Shown here: piece by piece, positions 24,932 through 32,664 of the stretch
How positions within the stretch are numbered: the stretch's first letter is position 1
Layout of the letters: every line of letters starts with the position of its first letter
Assembly (NCBI RefSeq): GCF_014203535.1
Contig: NZ_JACHJI010000022.1
Span: 1-64,000 of the forward strand
DNA: 64,000 bases
Origin: Streptomyces griseomycini
GTDB taxonomy: Bacteria > Actinomycetota > Actinomycetes > Streptomycetales > Streptomycetaceae
Reading direction: 5' to 3'
The notes under the pieces: model-generated
The model's input: the letters and a program-made list of their open reading frames with translations, nothing else
What the model was told of the DNA's origin: nothing
Databases searched by the model: none
Program-made: the position numbers and the translations under genes

Positions 24932-25639
24932 TCACGCGTCGTGCTCGTCGCCGGTCCGTCCGCGGCGGGAACCGGCGTACGCGGCGTCGCGGAGCCGACG
25001 CAGCCGCCCGGTGGGGCGCAGGCCGGGCAGGTCGTGCGCGTAGGGGTCGAAGGACACGGTGCTGGTGGGCGGAGCGGTGCGCACTGCCTCCAGGGACAGT
25101 GAGGCGAAGGTGCGCCAGGGCTCGTCGGCGGCTGCTGCGCGCAGCTCGAAGCGCACGGGCCGGCGGGCGAGCTCCTGCCACAGCGCCGGCCGCGCGTCGC
25201 CCCGGCGTGCGCCGGGGGCGTGGACCGGGAAGGCCGCCAGCACGCGCTCGCGGTCGCCCACCCGGTAGGACAGCAGGGAGGAGTACGGCCCGGCCAGTGC
25301 GTCAGGCCGCGGCAGGGGCAGGTGGCGGCCGAAGCGGCCGGAGCCACTGGACGTGAACAGCAGGTCGAGCGCGGTGCCGGGGCCGTCGGCGTCCTCGACC
25401 CGGACGGCCAGGCCCAGGGCGTCCGGCAGCCGTCGGGGCAGGCCGAGCGCGCGTGACCAGCGCACCGTGACGCGGTAGGAGCCGGGCCGGTCCAGCCACG
25501 GCACGCCCCATCCCGCGTCCGTGCGGTCGGCGACGGCGAGCGTGCCCGAGCACAGCACCCCGTGCGGGTGCAGGGCCGGTGCCGAGCGCCACCGGGCCAG
25601 ACGTTCGGCACTCCGGTGAGCGGCCCACCGAACGATCAC
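24932..25639 (-). CDS. Uncharacterised protein, catalase-core-like
   Basis: A 235-residue protein starting at GTG 25639, which overlaps the alcohol dehydrogenase stop by four bases (GTGA). The segment PGSYRVTVRWSRALGLPR, then PDALGLAVRVEDADG and DLLFTSSGSGRFGRH, resembles the fold core of catalase-like proteins, and SFDPYAHDLPGLRPTGRL is the other conserved block. The heme-ligand pattern of true catalases is not evident, so enzyme activity is doubtful. It is the last gene of a three-gene coupled operon with a zinc dehydrogenase. The assignment is tentative. Confidence 0.6.
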   Translation of the reverse strand: MIVRWAAHRSAERLARWRSAPALHPHGVLCSGTLAVADRTDAGWGVPWLDRPGSYRVTVRWSRALGLPRRLPDALGLAVRVEDADGPGTALDLLFTSSGSGRFGRHLPLPRPDALAGPYSSLLSYRVGDRERVLAAFPVHAPGARRGDARPALWQELARRPVRFELRAAAADEPWRTFASLSLEAVRTAPPTSTVSFDPYAHDLPGLRPTGRLRRLRDAAYAGSRRGRTGDEHDA

Positions 25640-26823
25640 GCGGTGCCTCGGTGGTCGGGGCGGATGACGGCGCGTACGCAGCCGTCGGACTTGTGCTTGA
25701 ACAGGTCGTACGCCGTGGGGGCCTGGTCGAGTGAGAGGGTGTGGGTCGCCAGGTGGGCCGTCTGGATCTCGCCGGCGGCCAGTCGCTCCAGGAGCATCGG
25801 GACGTAGCGCTGTCCGTGCATCTGGGCGCCGCGCACGGTGAGCCCTTTGTTGATCACCGCGCCGAGCGGGAACTTGTCGACGGCGCCCGCGAAGACCCCG
25901 AGGATGAAGACGGTGCCGGCCTTGCGGCAGGCGTGGATGGCCTGGCGCACGGCGGTGGGCCGGTCGGTCTGGAGGCGGAGCTGCTGCTTGGCCTGGTCGT
26001 ACAGGTGCATCGGGCCGTCGCTGTGCGCCTCCATGCCGACGGCCTCGATGCACACGTCCGGGCCGCGTCCGCCGGTGCGCTCGCGCAGTTCCGCGGCGAC
26101 GTCGGTGGTCGTGTAGTCGATGGTCTCCGCGCCGACGTACCGCTCGGTCATGTCCAGCCGCTCGGGGATGCGGTCGATGGAGATGACCCGCTCGGCACCC
26201 TTCAGGACCGCCGCGCGGGCGGCCATCTGCCCCACCGCGCCGCAGCCCCAGACGGCGACCACGTCACCGGGCTTCACCCCGGCCAGATCGGCGCCCATCC
26301 ACCCGGTGGGCACGGAGTCCGAGAGGAACAGGGCGCTGGTGTCGTCGATGCCCTCGGGGATCTTGAAGGCGCCGTAGTCGGCGAAGGGGACGCGCACGTA
26401 CTCGGCGTGGCTGCCGCGCAGACCGCCCATGGCGTGCGAGTAGCCGAAGATGCCGGCGGTCTCGTAACCGAGGAGGGCCTGGCCGATGCCGGGATTGGTG
26501 TTGGTGTTGTCGCACAGGGACCACAGGTCGTTGGCGCAGTACCAGCACCGCCCGCAGCCGATGAACGAGCAGACGACGACCCGGTCGCCGACCTTGTGCC
26601 TGCGCACGGCGGACCCGGTCTCCACGACCTCGCCGACGAACTCGTGGCCGATCACGTCACCGGCGCGCATCGCCGGGATGTAGCCGCCGATGAGGTGCAG
26701 GTCGGAGCCGCAGGTGGTGCCCGCGATCAGCCGCACGATGACGTCCTGGTCGTTGCGCAGCTCCGGATCGGGGACCTGCTCGACGGACAGCTTGTTCACG
26801 CCTTCCCAGCACAGTGCCTTCAC
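25636..26823 (-). CDS. Zinc-dependent alcohol/formaldehyde dehydrogenase
   Basis: A 395-residue medium-chain dehydrogenase. Catalytic zinc ligands are Cys38 (TTCGSDLH) and His60-Glu61 (VIGHEFVGEV). The structural zinc site is Cys90, Cys93, Cys96 and Cys104 (GCGRCWYC...C). NAD-binding appears as VAVWGCGAVGQMAARAA. Length and the insert LQTDRPTAVRQAIHACRKAG place it with the glutathione-independent formaldehyde dehydrogenase-like or threonine dehydrogenase-like class. GGAGGGAGTGCT precedes the GTG start. Both neighbours are joined by GTGA overlaps, so the three proteins are made together. Confidence 0.9.
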   Translation of the reverse strand: MKALCWEGVNKLSVEQVPDPELRNDQDVIVRLIAGTTCGSDLHLIGGYIPAMRAGDVIGHEFVGEVVETGSAVRRHKVGDRVVVCSFIGCGRCWYCANDLWSLCDNTNTNPGIGQALLGYETAGIFGYSHAMGGLRGSHAEYVRVPFADYGAFKIPEGIDDTSALFLSDSVPTGWMGADLAGVKPGDVVAVWGCGAVGQMAARAAVLKGAERVISIDRIPERLDMTERYVGAETIDYTTTDVAAELRERTGGRGPDVCIEAVGMEAHSDGPMHLYDQAKQQLRLQTDRPTAVRQAIHACRKAGTVFILGVFAGAVDKFPLGAVINKGLTVRGAQMHGQRYVPMLLERLAAGEIQTAHLATHTLSLDQAPTAYDLFKHKSDGCVRAVIRPDHRGTA

Positions 26824-27284
26824 AGCACTCCCTCCCCGCCGGAGCGACGGGTGAACACCTCGACCAGCTTGCCGCCCGGTGTGGGGCGGGTCGTGGGCGG
26901 CGCGTCGGGCCGCAGCACCTCGCCCGCCTCCAGCAGGGACTTCGCGTCGCGCAACGCGCGCCGCAGTTCCTGACGGGGGTCCTGCCCGGCCAGACGCGCG
27001 GGCACGGAGGTGGACGCGGCGGGCACGGGCTCCTTGAACCGTGCGGCCAGTTCCGTGCCGTGGTCGCCCGGCGCCGGCCGGATCTGCACGTCGATCCGTT
27101 CCGCCAGGTCGTCCAGGGGCGGTGGCAGCTTCCCCTCCGACCCCACGTCCGTGGGCGGCCGGTTGACCGTCACGGTGAGCCAGCGGTCGCCCGCCCGCTC
27201 GTCGGCCCGGTGCGCCGGCCGGGCCCGCCGCACGGCCACCGCCCCGACGACCGCGACCGGAACAGCCCACCACAGCTTCTTCAT
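26820..27284 (-). CDS. Membrane-anchored protein of unknown function
   Basis: A 154-residue protein with an N-terminal hydrophobic anchor (LWWAVPVAVVGAVAV) and then WLTVTVNRPPTDV, GDHGTELAARFKEP and DPRQELRRALRDAKSLLEAGE. The middle resembles the strand and helix pattern of SRPBCC/polyketide-cyclase-like lipid-binding proteins, but shortened. GGAGGG lies 6 bases before the ATG. It is the first gene of the coupled operon with the zinc dehydrogenase, so it may serve the same pathway. Confidence 0.7.
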   Translation of the reverse strand: MKKLWWAVPVAVVGAVAVRRARPAHRADERAGDRWLTVTVNRPPTDVGSEGKLPPPLDDLAERIDVQIRPAPGDHGTELAARFKEPVPAASTSVPARLAGQDPRQELRRALRDAKSLLEAGEVLRPDAPPTTRPTPGGKLVEVFTRRSGGEGVL

Positions 27285-27560
27285 CGCACGCCCTCCGCTT
27301 CCGGTGTCCCGTCGGGCGCCGGGTTTCCGTGGTCACCCGCATGAAACGGTGACGGTCGGGACAAGGCGGGGCCACGAGTACGCGGAGCCCTCCCGTACGC
27401 CGGGGCACGGACGGCCCGCCCCCGCCCGCGGGTGCCCTCGGCGTCGGTGTCCGGCGGCCGCCGTCCGGCGCCGGCTTCCGCGGCCTCCCGGACAGGACGG
27501 TGACGGCCGGGCGAGGCCGGGGAGCAGGTAGGCCGGGGAGCCTTGGGTACTCGCCGCCGC

Positions 27561-28091
27561 ATGATGAAGCGCGCGCTGTGGCAGGGACTGCTGGCCGGTA
27601 CGACCGGGGTGCTGGCGATGACGCTGGGCGAGAAGGTGGAGCAACGGGTGACCGGCCGGCCCGACTCCCACGTCCCCGCCCGCACCTTGGAACGTCTGAC
27701 CGGCATGCGGGAGTACTCCGGCCGTCAGCCCGTGCCGGTGAACCTGGCCATGCACGTGGGGCAGGGCGCCCTCCTCGGGATCCTGCGGTCGGTGATGTCG
27801 CACGCCGGGCTGCGCGGGCCCTGGTCGTCGGGGAAGTTCGCCGTCGTCCGCATCACCAGCGACCAGATCCTGGAGAACGCCACCGGCGTCGGCGCCCCGC
27901 CCCAGACCTGGCCGCGCCGTGAACTCGTCGTCGACCTGCTGCACAAGGCGGTGTACGCCTTCGCCACCGGCGCCGTCGCCGACGCCCTGGCCGCCCGCTC
28001 GGGGCCCGGCCCCGGGCAACGCCACGCCGCGATGCGCCCCGGCCGTCACCCCGACGTAGGACCTCTGCCCCGGGGGCGGTCGGGCGTGTGA
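27561..28091 (+). CDS. Conserved hypothetical membrane-associated protein
   Basis: A protein of 176 residues from the ATG at 27561 (MMKRALWQGLLAG). A TTG at 27543 is also possible, and neither has an ideal ribosome site. It has glycine-containing hydrophobic helices (LLAGTTGVLAMTLG; VGQGALLGILRSVMSHAGL; KAVYAFATGAVADALA) and the blocks RPDSHVPARTLERLTG and PPQTWPRRELVVDLLHK. I do not recognise a named family; it looks like the membrane stress-island proteins of streptomycetes. It is divergent from the dehydrogenase operon across about 275 bp that contain two similar GACGG(T/C)CGGG-type segments. Confidence 0.65.
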   Translation: MMKRALWQGLLAGTTGVLAMTLGEKVEQRVTGRPDSHVPARTLERLTGMREYSGRQPVPVNLAMHVGQGALLGILRSVMSHAGLRGPWSSGKFAVVRITSDQILENATGVGAPPQTWPRRELVVDLLHKAVYAFATGAVADALAARSGPGPGQRHAAMRPGRHPDVGPLPRGRSGV

Positions 28092-28098
28092 GAAGTGG

Positions 28099-28641
28099 TC
28101 ACTCGCCGGTCGTCCTGGCCACCAGCGCGCTGTACGTCAGCTGCAGGGCGTCCGCGCCGGCCAGCGCGGTGAGCGCCCCCATGGCGGTGCGGGTGGCACG
28201 CGGCCAGAGCAGCTGTCCGGCGGTGAGGGTCGAGACCACCCAGACGCTCATGCAGAACGGGCACGTCACCAGCTCGCCGACCGTGTCCTTGGCGCCCCCG
28301 GACCGCGCCTCCTCGTGCAGCTCGGCCGGCCCCTGCGGGCCCTGGAACGTGGTGAAGGGGGCCCTCAGCGGGCTGGTCACCGACGCTTTGCTCAGCAGCC
28401 GGCTCAGCCGGAAGGTGGCCACCGCGGTCAGTGCCACGTCCCAGGGCACGGGCCGGTCCGGCACGGGACGGCCGCGCATCCTGACCACCGTCGCCCACCC
28501 CGCCGTGTACACGCCGAAAGCCGCCATGGCCGTCAGGTAGCCGCGCAGCGGGCGGTCCTCCTCCGCCGAGTACGTGCGTTCGGTGCGTCGCCACCGTCGC
28601 CTCAGACGCTCCGCGAAACGGCCGTCAGATGTCTCGCCCAT
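28099..28641 (-). CDS. DUF1360 family membrane protein
   Basis: A 180-residue protein. After a basic N-terminus there are hydrophobic segments (YLTAMAAFGVYTAGWA; VALTAVATFRLSRLLSK) and the family signature VTCPFCMSVWVVSTLTAG, in which CPFC-x-S-x-W is the DUF1360 hallmark. Family members occur near Bacillus sporulation and actinomycete stress genes, with no established activity. AAGGAG lies well placed before the ATG at 28641. Its first 17 bases overlap the end of the Rieske gene, so the two are coupled. Confidence 0.85.
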   Translation of the reverse strand: MGETSDGRFAERLRRRWRRTERTYSAEEDRPLRGYLTAMAAFGVYTAGWATVVRMRGRPVPDRPVPWDVALTAVATFRLSRLLSKASVTSPLRAPFTTFQGPQGPAELHEEARSGGAKDTVGELVTCPFCMSVWVVSTLTAGQLLWPRATRTAMGALTALAGADALQLTYSALVARTTGE

Positions 28642-29596
28642 GGCCTGCGTCTCCTTCCGCCCGCGTCCGCGCCTCGTCCGCTCCGCGCTCGGCCGGTGTC
28701 TCCGTCCCGTCCTCACGGCGCAGCCTGATCTCCACGTGTCCGTCGACGACGCGGGTGTCGAAGGCGGGCTGGGGTGCGGTGGCGGGGCCGCGGACGTTCC
28801 AGCCGTCCGAGAGCCGGAAGACGCTGCCGTGCCAGGGGCACTGGACGCACCCGTCGGCGATCGTGCCCTCGGACAGCGGGCCCGCCAGATGACTGCACCG
28901 ATCGGCCAGTGCGTGGAAGGTCCCGCCGGTCTCGCGCACCACCAGGACCGGCACGTCGTCCACGGTGCGCCGCACGGGCCGGCCGGCGGGGAACTCGTCC
29001 ACGGTGCCGATCCGGTGCCAGCCTTCGCCGACGACGTGCGGTACTTCCTCGGCGTGGTTGGCGCCGGAAGCCTGCCGGTACGCCAGGTGGCCGCCCAGCA
29101 TGCCTCCGAGGCCGACCGCCGTCAGCCCGAGGAAGCCGTACGCGCGGCCCGCTCCGGCCCGTCCGGTGAGGCGGCAGACGAGCGAGGCGCCGTACAGTCC
29201 CACGGCCGCCGTGTTGGCCACGGCGTGCACCAGCCCCACCCGTTTCTGCTGACGGCGCAGTTCGGCCCAGTCGACCGCGCCCGCCAGCGCGGCGGGGCCG
29301 GCCGCGGCCAGTCCGACGCCCACCAGGAGGCCCGCCCCCCGGGAACGGCCGGGCCACAGGTCGAGCACGGCGGCGGACATCCAGCTGCCGATCGGCACCT
29401 GCACCATCAGGGGGTGCACGGGATGGCCGAGCCACCGGCCGTGCAACGCGTCCCGTGCACGGCCGAGCGGGAGGGCCCGGACCCTCCTGGTCAGTACGTC
29501 GGTCGCCGCGTCCGCCCTGGGATCACGCTCCAGGGCGTCGAGCAGCCACAGCATCCGGTTCTGGCCCATACGGCGGCGACCTGGCTTCTTGCTCAT
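28625..29596 (-). CDS. Membrane-bound Rieske 2Fe-2S protein with DUF2231-type domain
   Basis: A protein of 323 residues. The first two thirds form a DUF2231-like membrane part (LGHPVHPLMVQVPIGSW, then helices through LTAVGLGGMLGGHLAYR). The C-terminal third is a Rieske domain with both cluster motifs: C-x-H as DRCSHLAGPL and C-x2-H as CVQCPWHGS. This suggests a membrane redox protein that passes electrons. The start at 29596 is chosen for MSKKPGRRRM; an ATG at 29569 is the alternative. It is the first gene of a two-gene operon with DUF1360. Confidence 0.85.
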   Translation of the reverse strand: MSKKPGRRRMGQNRMLWLLDALERDPRADAATDVLTRRVRALPLGRARDALHGRWLGHPVHPLMVQVPIGSWMSAAVLDLWPGRSRGAGLLVGVGLAAAGPAALAGAVDWAELRRQQKRVGLVHAVANTAAVGLYGASLVCRLTGRAGAGRAYGFLGLTAVGLGGMLGGHLAYRQASGANHAEEVPHVVGEGWHRIGTVDEFPAGRPVRRTVDDVPVLVVRETGGTFHALADRCSHLAGPLSEGTIADGCVQCPWHGSVFRLSDGWNVRGPATAPQPAFDTRVVDGHVEIRLRREDGTETPAERGADEARTRAEGDAGHGRDI

Positions 29597-29646
29597 GGGC
29601 GGTGGGTCCCCCCGGGGGCGGGGGACAAACAACCGGCCCGGGACGT

Positions 29647-29684
29647 CGGCTCCGCGTCCCGGGCCGGTCCGGGACGCGGAGCCG
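29647..29684. terminator. Long GC-rich hairpin
   Basis: A perfect 16-bp stem (29647-29662 with 29669-29684, arm CGGCTCCGCGTCCCGG) and a 6-base loop lie just upstream of the Rieske gene, between it and the hemerythrin pseudogene. It is probably the terminator of the latter. Confidence 0.65.
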
Positions 29685-29694
29685 GCCCCCGCCC

Positions 29695-30043
29695 ACGGCC
29701 TCGGCGGCCTCGGTCATCGCGGCGAGACCGGTGACGTGGGTGCTGCGGCGGATGCGGGTGAACCCGTGGAGCCCTCCGCGCGGGCGTGCTCCCGCACGTC
29801 CGCGCGCAGCGCCCGCAGTCACGGCAGGAACTCCGGGCCGCCGGTGTCCGTCTCGTCCGGGGCGGCCGGTGTTCACCCGGCCGCCCTCTCCCCGGCGGGC
29901 CGGTCCCTCACGACCTGCCCGCCGCCGGGGAGACCCGTCCGGGCGAAGGGGGGGACGACCTCCTCCTCGGCGGTCCCGTGCACGGCCGGCAACCGCACCG
30001 GGCGGCGGAAGGCGTCCCGGCGTTCCTCACCCGTGGTCGCCTC
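29695..30043 (-). pseudogene. Decayed hemerythrin-domain gene
   Basis: One frame reads TGEERRDAFRRPVRLPAVHG then TAEEEVVPPFAR, next a stop, then GPEFLP followed by another stop and LRALRADVREHARAE. Another frame continues FTRIRRSTHVTGLAAMTEAA. These are the conserved blocks of actinobacterial hemerythrin HHE proteins (HExxEEEVVxPFAR, LRADVxEHARAEE). At least two in-frame stops and one frameshift break it, and the N-terminal third is missing. Similarity ends just where the duplicated segment at 30049 begins. Confidence 0.7.
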
Positions 30044-30048
30044 GGCCC

Positions 30049-30188
30049 CACGGAAAAGGGCGAGGCCCGAAGACCCCGCCCGCCACCGCCGGAACCCCGG
30101 CTCAGGGCCACACCGGGCAGTACGGCTGATGCCCCGCCCCGTGCAGCCGGTGGCCGAAGTCCTGCCCCTCGTGCAGCGGGTGAACGCG
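30049..30188 (-). pseudogene. Duplicated 3' end of the gene at 32233-32664
   Basis: This 140-bp stretch is about 85% identical by eye to 32180-32329. It encodes HEGQDFGHRLHGAGHQPYCP, against HEWQDFSHRLHEAGHQAYCL in the intact gene, followed by the same stop and the same downstream hairpin (arms 30058-30067 and 30072-30081). It lacks about 10 bases near its right end and has no start. Identity stops abruptly at AACGCG (30188) on one side. Confidence 0.8.
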
Positions 30189-31162
30189 AGGGGGCGATGA
30201 CCTGGGGATTTTCGGCGAAGTGTGCGTTGACCTGCGGATACTTCTCTCGGTGGTTCTCACGGGGCAACGCCGTTTCCCAGCTCACGTGCCCTGGACGTGC
30301 CCTGGCGGACCGGTTCACCAGAGGGCGCCCTGCTCCGGTGCGGTCCGCACCTGCTCGACCCGGACGTCGTCCGGCTTGGACGGGCGACCGGTGGCCGGGC
30401 GTCGTCGCAGGGCACGAGTGCCCCTCCTCCCCCCACCCGTTTCCACCGCCGCACGCTCCCGTCACTGACCTCCGGCATTCGTGCGGTCCCGGCATTCGAG
30501 CGTCCCTGCCCGAACAACTCGGCTGCCCGCACACGCCGTGCCACCGCCAACCGCGGCCGTGGCAAAGGGGGGACGACAGACCCGGAGACAGCACACGACA
30601 GCTTGAGAGACACGACGGCGGGCTCCCACCGACGCATCCGCCACACCCACGGAACTGACGAGAACCCCGGTGGGGCAGCGCGTGGAACCGGATGCACGGC
30701 ATGGCGCTCATTGCGCCCGGCGACGTCCCGCTCATCGCCGGCACGGTGTTCCCGCGGCGCCCCGGCTCCGTCCCGGTCCCGAAGTGCGAGCCGGTGCGGT
30801 TCGCGCGGATCACCCGCGTCGAGACGGCGGGACGCGGGGCGGACGTGCAGCTGCACCAGCTCCGTCGAGGGGAACGCCGGAAGGACCCGAACACCGCACA
30901 GCTCGGTTCCGGATGCGACCGAGAACACCGCATTTTATGCGCGTTAACGGGGGATTGAGGAATAGGGAATGCCGCATGTTTTCCTCAAAAGGCCCTGGGT
31001 GTGAACTCATTCATCCCTGTCGTCATTTGTGTCACGCCCGTTACTCTGACGTAGCCGCCGCCCCGGGGAGGGGATTGGCGGCGGTTGTCATGGGCGGGAG
31101 CGGCGGGCGGGAGCGATGGCCGCCGCGCCACGTCCTTTTTCACGAGTGGTGGGGAATCAACT
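30189..31162. other. 974-bp interval of low coding content
   Basis: Sequence between the duplicated fragment and the fascin-like gene. GC is visibly lower at 30200-30280 and 30925-31030 than elsewhere in the window. Apart from a small ORF at 30692 no gene can be supported. The last 130 bases (GTCATTTGTGTCACGCCCGT then TACTCT) probably hold the promoter of the secreted protein gene. Confidence 0.4.
30692..30958 (+). CDS. Doubtful 88-codon ORF with two TTA codons
   Basis: MHGMALIAPGDVPLIAGTVF opens an ORF whose first 55 or so codons have the high GC third position of real Streptomyces genes. The end turns AT-rich and contains two TTA codons (82 and 85), which in this genus depend on the bldA tRNA. 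No good ribosome site and no recognised domain. It may be the front part of a frameshifted gene. Confidence 0.25.
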   Translation: MHGMALIAPGDVPLIAGTVFPRRPGSVPVPKCEPVRFARITRVETAGRGADVQLHQLRRGERRKDPNTAQLGSGCDREHRILCALTGD

Positions 31163-31813
31163 ATGCGACGCATGACCACTGTCCTTCTGTCTCTCAGCGC
31201 CCTGGCGGCGACCTCGGCGCTGGGCGCGCCCGCCGTGGGGGCCGCCCCGCAGGTCGCCCCGGCCGCGGTGCCGGCCGGCTGGGAGAAGATCGACGGCGCC
31301 GCCGAACTGGCGCGGATAACCGAGGAGTCGGGCGACGCGCAGACCGCGCGCGCGGCCGCCGCCCCGGAGCCCACCGCGCTGGCCGTGGAATCGGCCAAGA
31401 ACAACAAGTTCGTCTCCACCGAGAAGACGTACGCCGCCCCGAACACCGGCGCCCTGCGCGCCCGTTCCGACGTCTACGGCGGCTCCTGGGAGGGCTTCAC
31501 CTTCGAATGGATCGGGGAGGAGAGCACCTTCGCCATGAAGTCCCACGCCAACGGCCTCTACGTGGCCGTCGAGAAGAACTACACCGGCGCCTCGCAGAAC
31601 CTGCTGCGTGCCCGTTCCACGAGCGCGGCCGGCTGGGAGCGGTTCGTCCTCTATTACAACGAGACGCTGGACCGCTTCGCCATCCAGTCCGAGCTGAACG
31701 GCCTGTTCGTCGCCATGGAGAACAACTACACCGGCACGCTCCAGTACGCCCTGCGCGCCCGCTCGGCCGACGTCTCCGGATCGTGGGAGGAGTTCAACCT
31801 CTACACGATCTGA
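31163..31813 (+). CDS. Secreted fascin-like beta-trefoil protein
   Basis: A 216-residue exported protein. The signal peptide MRRMTTVLLSLSALAATSAL ends around GAPAVGAAPQ. The mature part has three units of about 45 residues, each built as N-x-FVS/YVA/FVA-x-E-K/N-x-Y followed by LRARS: KFVSTEKTYAAPNTGALRAR, LYVAVEKNYTGASQNLLRAR and LFVAMENNYTGTLQYALRAR. This threefold pattern is that of a beta-trefoil of the fascin/ricin-like class, so carbohydrate or protein binding is likely. GGGGA precedes the ATG. It stands alone in a low-GC accessory patch and is followed by a hairpin. Confidence 0.75.
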   Translation: MRRMTTVLLSLSALAATSALGAPAVGAAPQVAPAAVPAGWEKIDGAAELARITEESGDAQTARAAAAPEPTALAVESAKNNKFVSTEKTYAAPNTGALRARSDVYGGSWEGFTFEWIGEESTFAMKSHANGLYVAVEKNYTGASQNLLRARSTSAAGWERFVLYYNETLDRFAIQSELNGLFVAMENNYTGTLQYALRARSADVSGSWEEFNLYTI

Positions 31814-31831
31814 CCGACCCGTGGGTCGCGA

Positions 31832-31874
31832 ACGTCCCCGCCCGCCACGGCACCTGTTCCCAGGGCGGGGACGT
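31832..31874 (+). terminator. Terminator of the fascin-like gene
   Basis: A perfect 12-bp stem, ACGTCCCCGCCC (31832-31843) with GGGCGGGGACGT (31863-31874), with a 19-base loop, starting 18 bases after the stop codon. Confidence 0.65.
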
Positions 31875-31985
31875 CGTCATGCTGAGATCGATCCCTGGGA
31901 ATGGACACCGGGTTTCATGCGACGAGTGACAGCGTGCGTGAAATGATCGATTGCTGTTCGAACTCGACCGGTATGAGGGAGCCGG

Positions 31986-32165
31986 GCCCGGACGTACACG
32001 CGCCTTCTGCCGTCCAGCGAGACCCGCACCCGCGAGGCGATCAACGACGCCTTCACGGGGGCGGAGCCGCAGGGCGCAGGAGAGGCGCAGGGCGCAGGAG
32101 AGGCGCAGGGCGCATCACCGCCCCCAGCGAGACCCATGTGCCCTCGACGTGCCCCGGCCGCCTGA
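31986..32165 (+). pseudogene. C-terminal remnant of a tyrosine integrase
   Basis: The frame ending at TGA 32163-32165 encodes TYTRLLPSSETRTREAINDAF. This matches the YTHLLPSSExRTReAID end of phage/ICE-type tyrosine recombinases, including the active-site Tyr position. The rest of the recombinase is missing. Directly after it the reading frame runs through an 18-bp tandem repeat. Its stop lies 68 bases from the 3' end of the gene at 32233, a usual place for int next to its attachment site. Confidence 0.6.
32073..32114. repeat. 18-bp tandem repeat
   Basis: GGCGCAGGAGAGGCGCAG occurs twice in tandem (32073-32090 and 32091-32108) plus a 6-base partial copy. It encodes GAGEAQ units within the integrase remnant. 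Confidence 0.75.
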
Positions 32166-32179
32166 CGGCCCCTCTCCGG

Positions 32180-32329
32180 CACGGAGAAGGGCGGGGCCCG
32201 AAGACCCCGCCCGACCCTCACGAAACCCCGGCTCAGGGCCACACCAGGCAATAGGCCTGATGCCCCGCCTCGTGCAGCCGGTGCGAGAAGTCCTGCCACT
32301 CGTGCAGCAGCTGGTACACGTTGAACGCG
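32180..32329. repeat. Right copy of a 140-150 bp direct repeat
   Basis: It matches 30049-30188 in the same orientation. It covers the terminator and last 97 bases of the gene at 32233-32664. The hairpin inside (32189-32198 with 32203-32212) reads, on the - strand, as a stem closed by a TTCG loop and should terminate that gene. Confidence 0.8.
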
Positions 32330-32664
32330 TCCCGCGGGCCGCCCCGGTCCGGGACCGTCGACCAGATGAACGCCGCCGCGCCCACCGCTTCCTCGCCGAT
32401 GCCGCGCAGGGGGTCGACGACCGTCATGGGGAGCTTCACGACCGCGTAGTCGGGGTGCAGGACGACCAGCTCCAGGGGCGGGACCTTGTGCAGGGGGACG
32501 CCCTCGATGCCGGTGAGGACCATGGCGGCCATGGTCTCCGGCTTGATCTTGGTGAACATGCCGTTCATGCCGAGTTCGTCGCCGCCGAGTTCCTCGGGAC
32601 GCATCGAGATCGGGACACGGGCCGCGGTGGCGCCGTCCGGCGCACCGAAGTACTTGTACGTCAC
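32233..32664 (-). CDS. Conserved hypothetical protein
   Basis: A 143-residue protein starting at GTG 32664 (VTYKYFGAPDGATAARVPIS). The frame stays open further upstream to 32892, but that part is basic low-complexity sequence without a ribosome site. It contains MRPEELGGDELGMNGMF, MAAMVLTGIEGVPLHKVPPL and a C-terminal RLHEAGHQAYCLVWP. I know of highly similar unnamed streptomycete proteins but no function. It is probably cytoplasmic. Its 3' end exists in a second, broken copy 2.1 kb away, which suggests this end served as an integration site. Confidence 0.7.
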   Translation of the reverse strand: MTYKYFGAPDGATAARVPISMRPEELGGDELGMNGMFTKIKPETMAAMVLTGIEGVPLHKVPPLELVVLHPDYAVVKLPMTVVDPLRGIGEEAVGAAAFIWSTVPDRGGPRDAFNVYQLLHEWQDFSHRLHEAGHQAYCLVWP

